NCBI GenBank assembly: GCA_033675545.1
Contig: JAWDGP010003778.1
Coordinates: 43,501-107,500, forward strand
Source: Elysia crispata
Lineage: Eukaryota; Mollusca; Gastropoda; Plakobranchidae
DNA length: 64,000 bases
Direction of reading: 5' to 3'
The notes below the pieces were generated by a model. The model was given only the letters and a program-made list of their open reading frames with translations, did no database searches and was not told the DNA's origin. Each line of letters opens with the position of its first letter. Within the stretch, counting starts at the first letter, position 1. The translations under genes were made by a program, and so were the position numbers. Of the stretch, positions 1 to 19,833 are shown in pieces.

Positions 1-1540
1 ACGCCATACCCACATTGACTCCTTAGTCTCTACACCATACCCATATTTACTCCTTAGTCTTATCACTACGCCATACCCATATTGACTCCTTAGTCTCTAC
101 ACCATACCCATATTGACTCCTTAGTCTTATCACTACACCATACCCACATTGACTCCTTAGTCTTATCACTACACCATACCCATATTGACTCCTTAGTCTC
201 TACACCATACCCATATTGACTCCTTAGTCTCTACACCATACCCATATTGACTCCTTAGTCTTATCACTACACCATACCCACATTGACTCCTTAGTCTTAT
301 CACTACACCATACCCACATTGACTCCTTAGTCTCTACACCATACCCATATTTACTCCTTAGTCTCTACACCATACCCATATTGACTCCTTAGTCTCTACA
401 CCATACCCATATTTACTCCTTAGTCTTATCACTACACCATACCCATATTGACTCCTTAGTCTTATCACTACACCATACCCATATTTACTCCTTAGTCTCT
501 ACACCATACCCACATTGACTCCTTAGTCTTATCACTACACCATACCCATATTGACTCCTTAGTCTCTACACCATACCCATATTGACTCCTTAGTCTTATC
601 ACTACACCATACCCACATTGACTCCTTAGTCTCTACACCATACCCATATTGACTCCTTAGTCTTATCACTACACCATACCTATATTTACTTCTTAGTCTT
701 ATCATTTCACCATACCCATATTTACTCCTTAGTCTTATCACTACGCCATACCCACATTGACTCCTTAGTCTTATCACTACACCATACCCATATTTCCTCC
801 TTAGTCTTATGACTACACCATACCTATATTTACTTCTTAGTCTTATCATTTCACCATACCCATATTTACTCCTTAGTCTTATCACTACACCATACCTATA
901 TTTACTTCTTAGTCTTATCATTTCACCATACCTATATTTACTCCTTAGTCTTATCACTACGCCATACCCACATTGACTCCTTAGTCTTATGACTACACCA
1001 TACCCATATTTACTCCTTAGTCTTATCACTACGCCATACCCACATTGACTCCTTAGTCTTATCACTACACCATACCTATATTTACTTCTTAGTCTTATCA
1101 TTTCACCATACCCATATTTACTCCTTAGTCTTATCACTACGCCATACCCACATTGACTCCTTAGTCTTATCACTACACCATACCCACATTGACTCCTTAG
1201 TCTTATCACTACACCATACCCACATTGACTCCTTAGTCTTATCACTACGCCATACCCACATTGACTCCTTAGTCTTATCACTACGCCATACCCACATTGA
1301 CTCCTTAGTCTTATCACTACGCCATACCCACATTGACTCCTTAGTCTTATCACTACACCATACCTATATTTACTTCTTAGTCTTATCATTTCACCATACC
1401 CATATTTACTCCTTAGTCTTATCACTACACCATACCCACATTGACTCCTTAGTCTTATCACTACGCCATACCCACATTGACTCCTTAGTCTTATCACTAC
1501 ACCATACCCACATTGACTCCTTAGTCTTATCACTGCATAT
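1..1540. repeat. Minisatellite array, mixed 31-bp and 36-bp units
   Basis: Uninterrupted tandem array that continues beyond the left edge of the window. Every unit has the core accatacccatattgactc followed by cttag. Units ending tctctac are 31 bp and units ending tcttatcacta are 36 bp. The 31-bp form is common in the first 650 bases, and from about 650 the array is almost entirely 36-bp units with point variants (tatattt, cacattg, cttcttag). Because 36 is a multiple of three, the right half has a long open frame on the minus strand, which I treat as an artefact. There are no spacers, so this is not a CRISPR array. Confidence 0.97.
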
Positions 1541-1989
1541 ACCCAAATTGAATTTACAATCATATTTAACTAGCCCCATGTCCACAATTATTGTTTTAAA
1601 AATATTTGTGACAGGGAATGTAACTTATATCACAATGATAGGAAAAGTAACACCATTATCTTTAACTTGTCCAAATTTAATACGAATATTCTCAGGACAC
1701 CCGTTCCGCTGTTTCAGGAACATTTTATAATGAAAACCATAATGCCCTCTGCACTCAAAGTTTGAACTCCACACCGTAATAAAGTTGATCTTTCTTTATG
1801 TTACTTCGCCTCTTCATCACATTATCGGCTCAATGTTATGCCCCTTGCCGGGCAGTTTGCAAAGCTTTCAAGAGTATTCGTCACTGTCCTAAAGTAAAAT
1901 TATAAAAACTAAAACAAGGCCGCTGCGGCGGACGTGAAAATTTTACCTTACCTCCCTTATCATTTCCCTCTCCTCCTTGTTCTGGTCAG
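1541..1989. other. Presumed intron, no feature seen
   Basis: No coding signal, RNA gene or repeat seen. The last 40 bases form a pyrimidine-rich tract leading into the splice acceptor AG at 1988-1989 of the EGF-like exon. The motif cttacctcccttat in this tract recurs upstream of the second EGF-like exon copy at about 3810. Confidence 0.5.
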
Positions 1990-4900
1990 AATGTCCCAAG
2001 ACCACGTTTGGTCAGGATTGCCAAAAGAAATGTAGCAGCAGCTGTGTGGACAGTGATTGTGATCATGTGAACGGAACCTGTAAACAGTGTCCTCTAGGAT
2101 ATATTGGCGACTACTGCAATCAAGGTTTCTTGAAGTCACCTTTTTTTACTATCATTATCATTATTCTATTATTCTCATGATCATCATAGTGCTGCCAACA
2201 TTATTATCTTCAGTCCATCCTCATCATCATCATCACCATCATCATCATCATCGTCATCATCATCATCAAGACCATTACTACCATCTTCATCCCTCTTGAC
2301 TTCCTCCGTCTCTTCACCATCATCGTTATCATCTTGATCATTATCGTTTTTCCTCCTCCTATTTCATCAGTGCATCATCATATTCATTGGTATCGACAGA
2401 ACTTGCAAAGATTATGCTTGGCTTTGCTCAACTTAATGATAATTCTGAGCTACAGGTTACACTAAGTTAATATACGGCTATGTTCAGTCTAGCTTAACTT
2501 TTAGAAACAATTACCAACTATGAACTATAGTTTAAACAAAACATATTTCTTTAACGACAAACGATATGAGAAATATTGATCATTGTTATTTTTGTTTTGT
2601 TTTGTTGTTGTTGTTTTTTTTTGTACACATTTGAACCATAAATGTACTATTGACATGTCGAAACATTCTCCGATATCTAGCTAAATTATAGTTAAAAATT
2701 TTTTTCAGAGAAACATTTTACCATAAAATACAGCACCATTATCTTCTTAATAACGTACCGAATTATTTCAATTCTAATTGTTACATGAGGGTGTAAGAGA
2801 AAATACAATTCTTCAAAGCAATTTCTGCATCTATTCCATCCTGCTTCACTCTTCCCAGAGTGCCCAATTTACGCTTTTGGTGATGGCTGTTCAAAGAGCT
2901 GCAGCTCCGCCAGTTCATTAACTTTTCGATTCCGTTCCAACATTTTGAATTAGTCGCCTCCTGTTCTTTTTCCTCCATGCACTCCCAGTTTTCCTGATTT
3001 ACCTATTTTTCTTCAAACTTTCCTCATGCCTCTAATTTTCTCCCTGTCCTCTGCTCTTGATCTATTCTAGATTCAAGCTTTCCCGTTTCTATTTTTTCCC
3101 ATTTCAGACTGTTTTATTGTCCCAGTCTCTGTTTCTACTATCCCAGTAAATCCATTTCATCTTCCAATCCTAACCACATCTTAATTGCTTCTCCTCAAGT
3201 TTCCATTACTATCCTAACCATATAGATAATCGTTTTCTTATTGTTATCGTGATACTTTATTCCCTCACTTCACAATACCCATATTGACTACCCACTCCTC
3301 ATTGTGCACCATATCAAATTGACCCCTCCCTCCTCACACTGGACCGTACCCATATGGAGCCCTACTCCTCATACTGCACATACCCATATGGACCCTCCCT
3401 CCTCACACTTCAACGTACCCATATGGAGCCCTACTCCCCTCTCTGCACCGTACCCATATGGACCCTCCCTCCTCACACTTCAACGTACCCATATGGAGCC
3501 CTACTCCCCTCTCTGCACCGTACCCATATGGAGCCCTACTCCTCATACTGCATCGTAGCCATATGGACCCTCCCTCCTCACATTGCACCGTTCTCATATG
3601 GAGCCCTACTCCCCTGACTGCACATACCCATATGGACCCTCCCTCCTCACACTTCAACGTACCCATATGGAGCCCTACTCCCCTCTCTGCACCGTACCCA
3701 TATGGAGCCCTACTCCCCTCTCTGCACCATGCCCACTTTTTACCCTCCCTCTCCACGCCGCACCAACATACTGCGGCCGCAAGCCATCATGACAGCACTA
3801 ACTTATCTTACCTCCCTTATTCTGGTCCTCCTTGTATCTATCAAAATGTCCCAAGACCACGTTTGGTCAGGTTTGCCGGGAGAACTGTAGCAGCACGTGT
3901 GTGGACAGTGATTGTGATCATGTGAACGGAACCTGTAAACAGTGTCCTCCAGGCTACAGTAGAGACTTCTGCAACCAACGTTTACTAAGCCATCTTTCCT
4001 AATCAGTTTTTTCATCAGCCAACTACATAATTATCACACATTAGAATTACACGAAATCAGAATTATACAGTATTCGAAGAATGAACAGTCTCAAATCTGC
4101 CCAAATTCATCACCTGCCTCCTCTAGATTAATCTTAATTTGTGACAGATTTTATGGATCTGGTACAAGACTGAAATCAAACACAAATGTAGTCAATCTGG
4201 ATATAGAAAAAAAAAATCAAGCCTTTTCATGTTAACTTGCATTTTTTATTTTATCTTAAAATGTCAATTTCCTTTCGGGCACTCCAAAGTGCATTGATTT
4301 TTTTAAGCCTTCAAACATGTGAATTTGCTTTTAGGTATGCAGACGGCATGATCCCTGCTACAAATTGTGTATTCTCTACAGCACTCCAACAGTCGGAGGA
4401 ATCAGATGGAGCAGGTGTTATCATCTGGGCTATAACTGCCACTGTTGTTGCTGTAGCTGCTCTAGCTGCTGTCGCTGCCATCATAGGGGTGTTGATGTGC
4501 AGGTGGGTAGTAAAGAAGCTGAAGGTAGCTAGTTGCTGTGGCTGCTGTGGCTACTATCATAGGGGTGTTGATGTGCAGGTGGGTAGTAAAGAAACTGAAG
4601 GTAGCTAGTTGCTGTGGTGCTATCATAGGGGTGTTGATGTGCAGGTGAGTAGTAAAGAAACTGAAGGTAGCTAGTTGCTGTGGTGCTATCATAGGGGTGT
4701 TGATGTGCAGGTGAGTAGTAAAGAAACTGAAGGTAGCTAGTTGCTGTGGCTGCTGTGGCTACTATCATAGGGGTGTTGATGTGCAGGTGGGTAGTAAAGA
4801 AACTGAAGGTAGCTAGTTGCTGTGGCTGCTATCATAGCGGTGTTGATGTGCAGGTGGGTAGTAAAGAAGCTGAAGGTAGCTAGTTGCTGTAGACAGCGCC

Positions 4901-5477
4901 CCTCAGAGCAATTCCACGTAGTTCCAGGTTTCCTTCAAAATAATTGATATTGGTTTTCTTGGAATCGATATTTTATTTTAAAACATGTAAATTTAAGAAT
5001 ATATAGTATTTATCTTCACTGTCTATTTGTTTTAAATCGATTATCAACTACATTTTATTTTTTTCCAACAACCACAAACACAATTTTCGTTACAGGCGTA
5101 ATAGGAAGCGATCTGACTTGTTCCGTACCACAGACTCCTATGGTGACGTGAAGTTGGGTCGTCACCCTGATGAGCAGAATCCGACACCAGGTCAGCCGCA
5201 CGTGGGTGGGGACATAAGACTGGATCAGTTGTATGAATCAATCGGGACAGACTCTCATCGGGGTGACGCGACAGACAACAGACGAATAGCACCTCAACAA
5301 GGCATGTCTGCAATCAAGCGAGCAAACCACGATTATCGCTCCACGGAGACTGATCAAAATTATGTCAATTTATACAGTTCAGGTTTTGATCATTACGATA
5401 AACCTGTGGAGCTCATGACGGAAGGTACAGCATATGAAACCCCAGCATCTCTTGCTGTCAAACCTTCCGACCGTCAC

Positions 5478-5480
<3 letters not shown>
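1990..5480 (+). CDS. Multiple-EGF-domain transmembrane receptor, 3' part of gene
   Basis: Three exons fit together. Exon 1990-2124 encodes an EGF-like module of about 44 residues with eight cysteines (starts CPKTTFGQDC, ends GYIGDYCNQ). Exon 4382-4502 encodes a short stalk and a membrane helix (GVIIWAITATVVAVAALAAV, then AAIIGVLMC). Exon 5096-5480 encodes a 127-residue basic-then-polar tail ending at TAA. Phases match: G|CA joins the first pair and AG|G the second, giving C-R-R-N-R-K-R just inside the membrane. The tail has tyrosine motifs YESI and NYVNLY; YVN fits a Grb2-type SH2 site and YxxI/YxxL are the kind used by MEGF10/Draper/SREC-like engulfment receptors, although the spacing is not that of a classical ITAM. 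The symmetrical phase 1-1 EGF exon is typical of shuffled modules. Earlier exons (signal peptide, more EGF modules) must lie to the left of the window. Family assignment is inference; the MEGF/scavenger-receptor-F type is the best guess. Confidence 0.75.
2125..3261. other. Intron of the EGF receptor gene with a (CAT)n tract
   Basis: Starts with the donor GT at 2125. A (CAT/CAC)n trinucleotide tract with interruptions lies at about 2219-2276, followed by T-rich sequence and an oligo-T run near 2610. No exon with credible splice sites was seen. A short open stretch on the minus strand at 2781-2978 has no recognisable similarity and I do not call it. Confidence 0.6.
3262..3740. repeat. 35-bp minisatellite with two alternating unit types
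   Basis: Tandem units of 35 bp, each starting tacccatatgga. Two forms, one continuing ccctccctcctcacac and one continuing gccctactcccctctc, are arranged in partly alternating order. The first degenerate units (caatacccatattgactacc at about 3272) match the core of the array at 1-1540, so the two arrays are related. Both lie a short distance upstream of a copy of the same EGF-like exon. Confidence 0.93.
3845..3979 (+). pseudogene. Duplicate EGF-like exon with mutated splice acceptor
   Basis: This 135-base copy of the exon at 1990-2124 has the same length, the same phase and all eight cysteines, with changes such as GQVCRENC for GQDCQKKC and PPGYSRDFCNQ for PLGYIGDYCNQ. The reading frame is intact and a GT follows at 3980. 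The acceptor dinucleotide, AG at 1988-1989 in the first copy, reads AA at 3843-3844, and no other AG lies just upstream. It should therefore be skipped, and the first copy can splice straight to the membrane exon because all three junctions share phase 1. Whether it is dead everywhere or rescued by an unusual acceptor needs transcript data. Confidence 0.7.
4446..4890 (+). repeat. 66/76-bp minisatellite copying the membrane-exon donor
   Basis: The last ~57 bases of the membrane exon plus the start of its intron are repeated five more times. Each unit carries gtgttgatgtgcag followed by gtgggt or gtgagt, then agtaaagaa(a/g)ctgaagg. The true donor GT is at 4503 and the copies are at 4579, 4645, 4711, 4787 and 4854, spaced 76, 66, 66, 76 and 67 bp. 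The copies at 4645 and 4711 read GTGAGT, closer to the general donor consensus than the GTGGGT of the true site. Reading through the true donor reaches a stop at 4606-4608. Confidence 0.93.
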
Positions 5481-5562
<82 letters not shown>

Positions 5563-5645
5563 CAGAGACAGAGAGAGAGAGAGATACAGCGACAGAGAGA
5601 GAGAGAGGGAGGGAGGGAGAGAGAGACAGAGACAGAGACAGAGAA

Positions 5646-5678
<33 letters not shown>

Positions 5679-5783
5679 GAGAAAGAGAGAGAGAGAGAGA
5701 CAGACAGACAGAGACAGAGACAGAGACAGAGAGAGACAGACAGACAGACAGACAGAGACAGAGACAGAGAGAGAGAGAGAGTC
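5479..5783. repeat. (GA)n/(GACA)n microsatellite fused to the receptor stop codon
   Basis: The receptor CDS ends cac-taa and continues directly as gagagaga. A GA tract of about 80 bases is followed by interrupted GA, GACA and GGGA blocks to about 5783. It must therefore be the first part of the 3' UTR of the receptor mRNA, giving an almost pure purine stretch of about 300 nt. Confidence 0.95.
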
Positions 5784-6299
5784 AGTTCTGGTAGCCACTA
5801 GTGGGACAGCTACACTGGAATTGTATGTCAGTAAAATACTCGTGAATGTTTCGATGAGATAACGTTAGAAAGATATAAGAGGCGTACATAGTAGGGTGCT
5901 TACTGAAACCTCCAGACCTCTTCATACAAACAGGGCTGAACCTTTCTCCTTCTGTAATCCTTGATAACATTCTTCTGGTTTCGCTGTTTAGCTGAGGAGA
6001 AGGATTGGAGGCACTCGAGAAACACTAACAAATGTTTTCTGCTGTCTCATTCTGTAGTATTTAGCGCTGAGATTAGAAAGACGCCTACTTTGATCAGGTA
6101 ATTGAGTTCATCATTTTGCATTGTCCAAGCAGCAGTTGGGGATGTATTCATAATTCAGAATAAGTCACTGTGAAAAATCTCATAAAATTGAGTGTTGCTA
6201 CTTTTCGCAAACCGCAAACATCATGGATTGCTGCTGACCATGACAGAGCATTTAGTGGAATGGTGTTGCTTGCAGTTAATTGATCGCGTAATCATACCA
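5784..6299. other. Receptor 3' flank, no feature seen
   Basis: Unique sequence after the purine tract, presumably 3' UTR and flank of the EGF receptor gene. I see no clear AATAAA signal here and no coding signal. Confidence 0.4.
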
Positions 6300-7046
6300 C
6301 GATAGCTCAGACTGTCATAGTGCCATATCATGGAGGTGTCGGTTTTATTGGTAGCTCAATCTGTCTTAATACGATACCATGAAGTTTTATTGGTAGCTCA
6401 GTCTGTCTTAGTGTGATATCATGAAGGTGTCGGTTTTATTGGTAGCTCAGTCTGTCTTAGTGTGATATCATGAAGATGTCGGTTTTATTGGTATCTCAGT
6501 CTGTCTTAGTGTGATACCATGAAGGTGTCGGTTTTATTGGTATCTCAGTCTGTCTTAGTGTGATACCATGAAGGTGTCGGTTTTATTGGTAGCTCAGTCT
6601 GTCTTAGTGTGATACCATGAAGATGTCGGTTTTATTGGTAGCTCAGTCTGTCTTAGTGTGATACCATGAAGATGTCGGTTTTATTGGTAGCTCAGTCTGT
6701 CTTAGTGTGATATCATGAAGATGTCGGTTTTATTGGTAGCTCAGTCTGTCTTAGTGTGATACCATGAAGATGTCGGTTTTATTGGTAGCTCAGTCTGTCT
6801 TAGTGTGATATCATGAAGATGTCGGTTTTATTGGTATCTCAGTCTGTCTTAGTGTGATACCATGAAGGTGTCGGTTTTATTGGTAGCTCAGTCTGTCTTA
6901 GTGTGATACCATGAAGGTGTCGGTTTTATTGGTAGCTCAGTCTGTCTTAGTGTGATACCATGAAGGTGTCGGTTTTATTGGTAGCTCAGTCTGTCTTAGT
7001 GTGATACCATGAAGGTGTCGGTTTTATTAGTAGCTCAGTCTGTCTT
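6300..7046. repeat. 49-bp minisatellite array
   Basis: About fifteen tandem 49-bp units, each containing ggttttattggtagctcagt followed by ctgtcttagtgtgatacca and tgaaggtgtc. Variation is limited (tagctc or tatctc; gataccatg or gatatcatg; aaggtgtc or aagatgtc). The first copy at 6300-6345 is diverged, and the last ends in unique sequence at about 7046. No exon lies next to it. Confidence 0.95.
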
Positions 7047-8344
7047 TATTGAAACGCATTTTCATTTTTCAATATCATTTGAATTTACATTCTTAGTTGT
7101 AATACATTATTTGAGGGTTCAGATTTAAAGTACAATATTTCATCTCATCGTACGGAATGTTATTCTTATTTTTTTTCAAATTTTTTTTATTTAGTCAAGA
7201 GTCTCCAAGTATTATTTCATCTTATGGGGTAATAAGTAATTTTACAAAAATTCTTGTTTCGACTTTGAACTTTCAAATTTAATCACCAGACATACTGCTT
7301 TCATTTCTCTCTAATAGATTTTTTGCTAACATATTGCCTCCGTACATCTCTGAACAACATTCCTTACGCAATTATTTTTTTCTCAGCCTTTTTATTTATT
7401 TTGTTTTGTTTTGTTTTGTTTCTTTTTTTTTTTTTTTTGCTTCATTCATATTCCAATACATTCTTTTTTTTTCAACGTTTACAGACATTAGGGAAGAAAA
7501 TTGAGACTTCTGAAAATTTCTGCTAAATTGCTAAATGAAGATATTTCATTCTATGTCAATTTCTATTTTTTCGTACTATCTTTATATAAACAATTTTAAT
7601 TTTTTATACTCTTGAAGTAAAGGTTAACATTTCTTTCTAACGATACCATATGTTAAACGTTTTTTATGTCCTCCTGCATGATTCTTATCATTAAAGCTCT
7701 TGTTTTGTATCTATCTGTGCAAAAAGTCAGTGATTGATTAACGTTAACAGCATCATTAGTGGTTGATGCTTGAAGCATAACGAGACAACTGTAGATCATC
7801 CCGGTGACAACATGTTCCCAAAAACATCTCTATTCAAATATGTACAATTTTTAGAAGTTTTTTTTTTTTATCTCGGACACGCGAAAATTTCTGTCTAAAA
7901 ATTTCATGCTGTTTAAATTTTGGAATATTTGTTTATATATGTCATTTTGGGGTGCTTTAATCCGTGTCATCATAATATGAAACCAGAACAACCACTGAAG
8001 TGAGCGCAAAAAGATGAATGCCATGAGTAAGCTTACATATACATATATCTAAATAAAACTTCATTTTATATATTATATGAAAGTGATTGCTGATCACTAT
8101 CAAAAATTGATCTGTTCTAGCTTGCTTTAATACATCATAAAATTCAAGCTGGATCTTTCTTTACTGTAATGAAAAAAAATTAAGAGAGTGGAAACAACTG
8201 ATAGTCATTTATTACACTTACATACAATGCATTACATTTTAGAAACTGTATCCACTGTGTACATAATACATGATCTTCATGTGTTCCTAGTGCACTGCAT
8301 TTAAGATTTACACAAATAATGTTGACAATAACGATGATAATAAC

Positions 8345-8423
<79 letters not shown>

Positions 8424-8431
8424 GTAATAGA

Positions 8432-8462
<31 letters not shown>

Positions 8463-8611
8463 ATACATAATGATAAAGATGAAAATGATAATAACAGAAA
8501 ACTATAATAATGAATACAATAATGACAACGATGAGAACACTTAAACTGTGATAATGACGAGGATATCATCAAAAGACACAAGAGATTATGTTTCTCTCCA
8601 ACTGAAAGTTA
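7047..8611. other. AT-rich intergenic DNA with (AAT)n and (AAAT)n tracts
   Basis: AT-rich sequence between the convergent receptor gene (plus) and GALE (minus). It contains oligo-T runs at about 7421-7438 and 7859-7869 and a compound microsatellite at 8341-8466 ((ATA)n, then (AAAT)n). No coding signal found. Confidence 0.6.
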
Positions 8612-8617
8612 TTTATT
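8612..8617 (-). terminator. Polyadenylation signal of GALE
   Basis: On the minus strand the sequence reads AATAAA 46-51 bases after the GALE stop codon at 8663-8665. Position and orientation fit a short 3' UTR. Confidence 0.55.
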
Positions 8618-8662
8618 TCTGCTGTTCAAGCAGTAGGTTGGCTCCTAACCAGGGGCCAGCCA

Positions 8663-17707
<9,045 letters not shown>

Positions 17708-18921
17708 TGTTTTCAAAGAGGTGATTGATAAAACTTTTCGATCTGTCGGTTGAAGATTCAATTGAAGTAAAGTAGAAGTTGAACAGTAATCATAAAGCTT
17801 GAATCACAGACTTGTCCACAAGTGAAGTCTAGAAATATGTATGACTATATTGAAAGGCTGCACCTTTGGAGGCGCCAGAAACAGAAAGGTTGTTCTAAAT
17901 TGTTATTCTCATGTTCTATTTTTTTTTCTTTTTTTTTGTTTTTTTATGTTGTTTAATGGGTCTTCATTTATATTTTTTCCGTAAGATCATTCGTCTCATT
18001 TTATGGGCCGTGAGTCTACGATCTAATTAAAAAAAAAACTAGTTAAAGCTTATTACAGGCAGCGGTTGATTTTAATATAATTTGCGGGGTAAAAAGAAAG
18101 TATACAAACTGTTTTAGAACAGTTTCTGGATTAGTCAGTATAATATGAAAGGGGAAAACAAAATGATAATATTTTACATCTGAGTTAAAATGTCACCACA
18201 GTATTCGTAGAAACATGTCCTAAGGTGACAATGAAAATGGAAACTTTGGAAGCAGCCTTCAGACAAGTGATTACTGTAAAAACAGCCGTCATTATAGTTC
18301 TGAGGTAAATAAACTAAATTTATTTATACTATCTTAGTCTACCTGTTTAATTTTTTACTCTATGGCAAAGATTAGATTTAGGACAAATGACCTGAGTGTG
18401 AACCAACAAGCCTGGTATACAAGTCATGTATTAGGCTTGTCAGCTTTGAAAAATAAAGTGAACAAAATAATGAGAATAAAAGAGTATTCGGCATCGTATT
18501 TGGTACGAATTGTTAACTTAGAAAGATATGCAAAAATGGATTAATTCAAATCCACATTTTTCCATAAATCATTTGAAACTTATTGGTCCAATTAGAAGGA
18601 AGGAAAAATGTTTTTACGATAGTGAAGTCACAATTTCTCTGATTTCTCCTTTTGAAAACTAGAAAAGTAGCAAAGAGAAAATAGCCTGCTCATTTAGAGG
18701 AGTTTAGTTTTGATGAATTCTAGTTGATTTTTAAAACGAACAATCTAGCTGATAATTACTGCATAGCAATTTTCTAATACTGAACCAACTCATCTCTAAT
18801 GTGGTGGCAAATCTGAATAGACTATACAGACAAAACTGCAATTTGGTAAATGCTTTATTTAGAAATCTCACTGTTACACTCATGTTTTGAGTCACCTGTA
18901 ATAGATACATTGCAAAGGGTG
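17708..18921. other. GALE 5' flank, no feature called
   Basis: Contains the presumed GALE 5' UTR and promoter immediately upstream of 17707, but I see no convincing TATA box or initiator. Oligo-T runs lie at about 17919-17946. The open stretch at 18362-18544 has no support as a gene. Confidence 0.35.
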
Positions 18922-19344
18922 GTTTTTAAACAGTTTATTCGTTTAATCCTGAATGGCCTGAGGTTTTTAAACAGTTTTATCCGTTTGATCCTGCATGGCC
19001 TGAGGTTTTTAAACAGTTTTATCCGTTTGATCCTGCATGGCCTGAGGTTTTTAAACAGTTTTATCCGTTTAATCCTGCATGGCCTGAGGTTTTTAAACAG
19101 TTTTATCCGTTTAATCCTGCATGGCCTGAGGTTTTTAAACAGTTTTATCCGTTTAATCCTGCATGGCCTGAGGTTTTTAAACAGTTTTATCCGTTTGATC
19201 CTGCATGGCCTGAGGTTTTTAAACAGTTTTATCCGTTTAATCCTGCATGGCCTGAGGTTTTTAAACAGTTTTATCCGTTTAATCCTGCATGGCCTGAGGT
19301 TTTTAAACAGCTTTATCCGTTTAATCCTGCATGGCCTGAGGTTT
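18922..19344. repeat. 42-bp minisatellite array
   Basis: Ten tandem units of 42 bp (tttttaaacagttttatccg, then tttaatcctgcatggcctga and gg) with very few substitutions. Being a multiple of three, it is open on both strands, which I treat as an artefact. The array ends just before a perfect short palindrome, cggtcga-t-tcgaccg, at about 19358-19372. Confidence 0.95.
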
Positions 19345-19647
19345 TCTGATCCTAGCGGTCGATTCGACCGTGCGGTTTTATCAAATTTCGCATCAGAAGT
19401 TTTGTCCCTCACTGCACCATAGAACAGACTGGGCACCTGATGGAATGTTATGTGCACTCTCAACCACATGACGCACCGATATTCTAACATCATACTTTTG
19501 CTCCGAGAGAATATCTATGACACTAATTCTTTACAGTTAGTATTAGCTTTGCGAGCGCCAAAATATCTTCAAGGACTCGAAAAAAAAAATGAAATAAAGA
19601 ATTGGTAGAAAACAAAAACAGCGGTAACTTTGCTATTTTCACTGCTT

Positions 19648-19833
19648 TATATTATAATAATCTTCATAAAGAATATTGTTGTCAACAAGTAGCAAAGACA
19701 AAAAACCACGTTATTACTATGTCAACGACTAGATATCTTATATATTATAATAATCTTCATAAAGAATATTGTTGTCAACAAGTAGCAAAGACAAAAAACC
19801 ACGTTATTACTATGTCAACGACTAGATATCTTA
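19648..19833. repeat. Exact 93-bp tandem duplication
   Basis: Two adjacent copies (19648-19740 and 19741-19833) beginning tatattataataatcttcat and ending gactagatatctta. I see no difference between the copies, so the duplication is recent. No exon is recognised in it. Confidence 0.9.

Noticed and set aside
559-1563. 334-codon minus-strand frame with RLRSQCGYG repeats
   Set aside because: Produced solely by a 36-bp minisatellite whose unit is a multiple of three; no unique coding sequence or conserved start.
2781-2978. 65-codon minus-strand frame, considered as a retroelement piece
   Set aside because: No motif of reverse transcriptase, integrase or gag could be identified.
18855-19493. Open frames on both strands with 14-residue repeats
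   Set aside because: A 42-bp minisatellite with unit divisible by three; both strands open, no other support.
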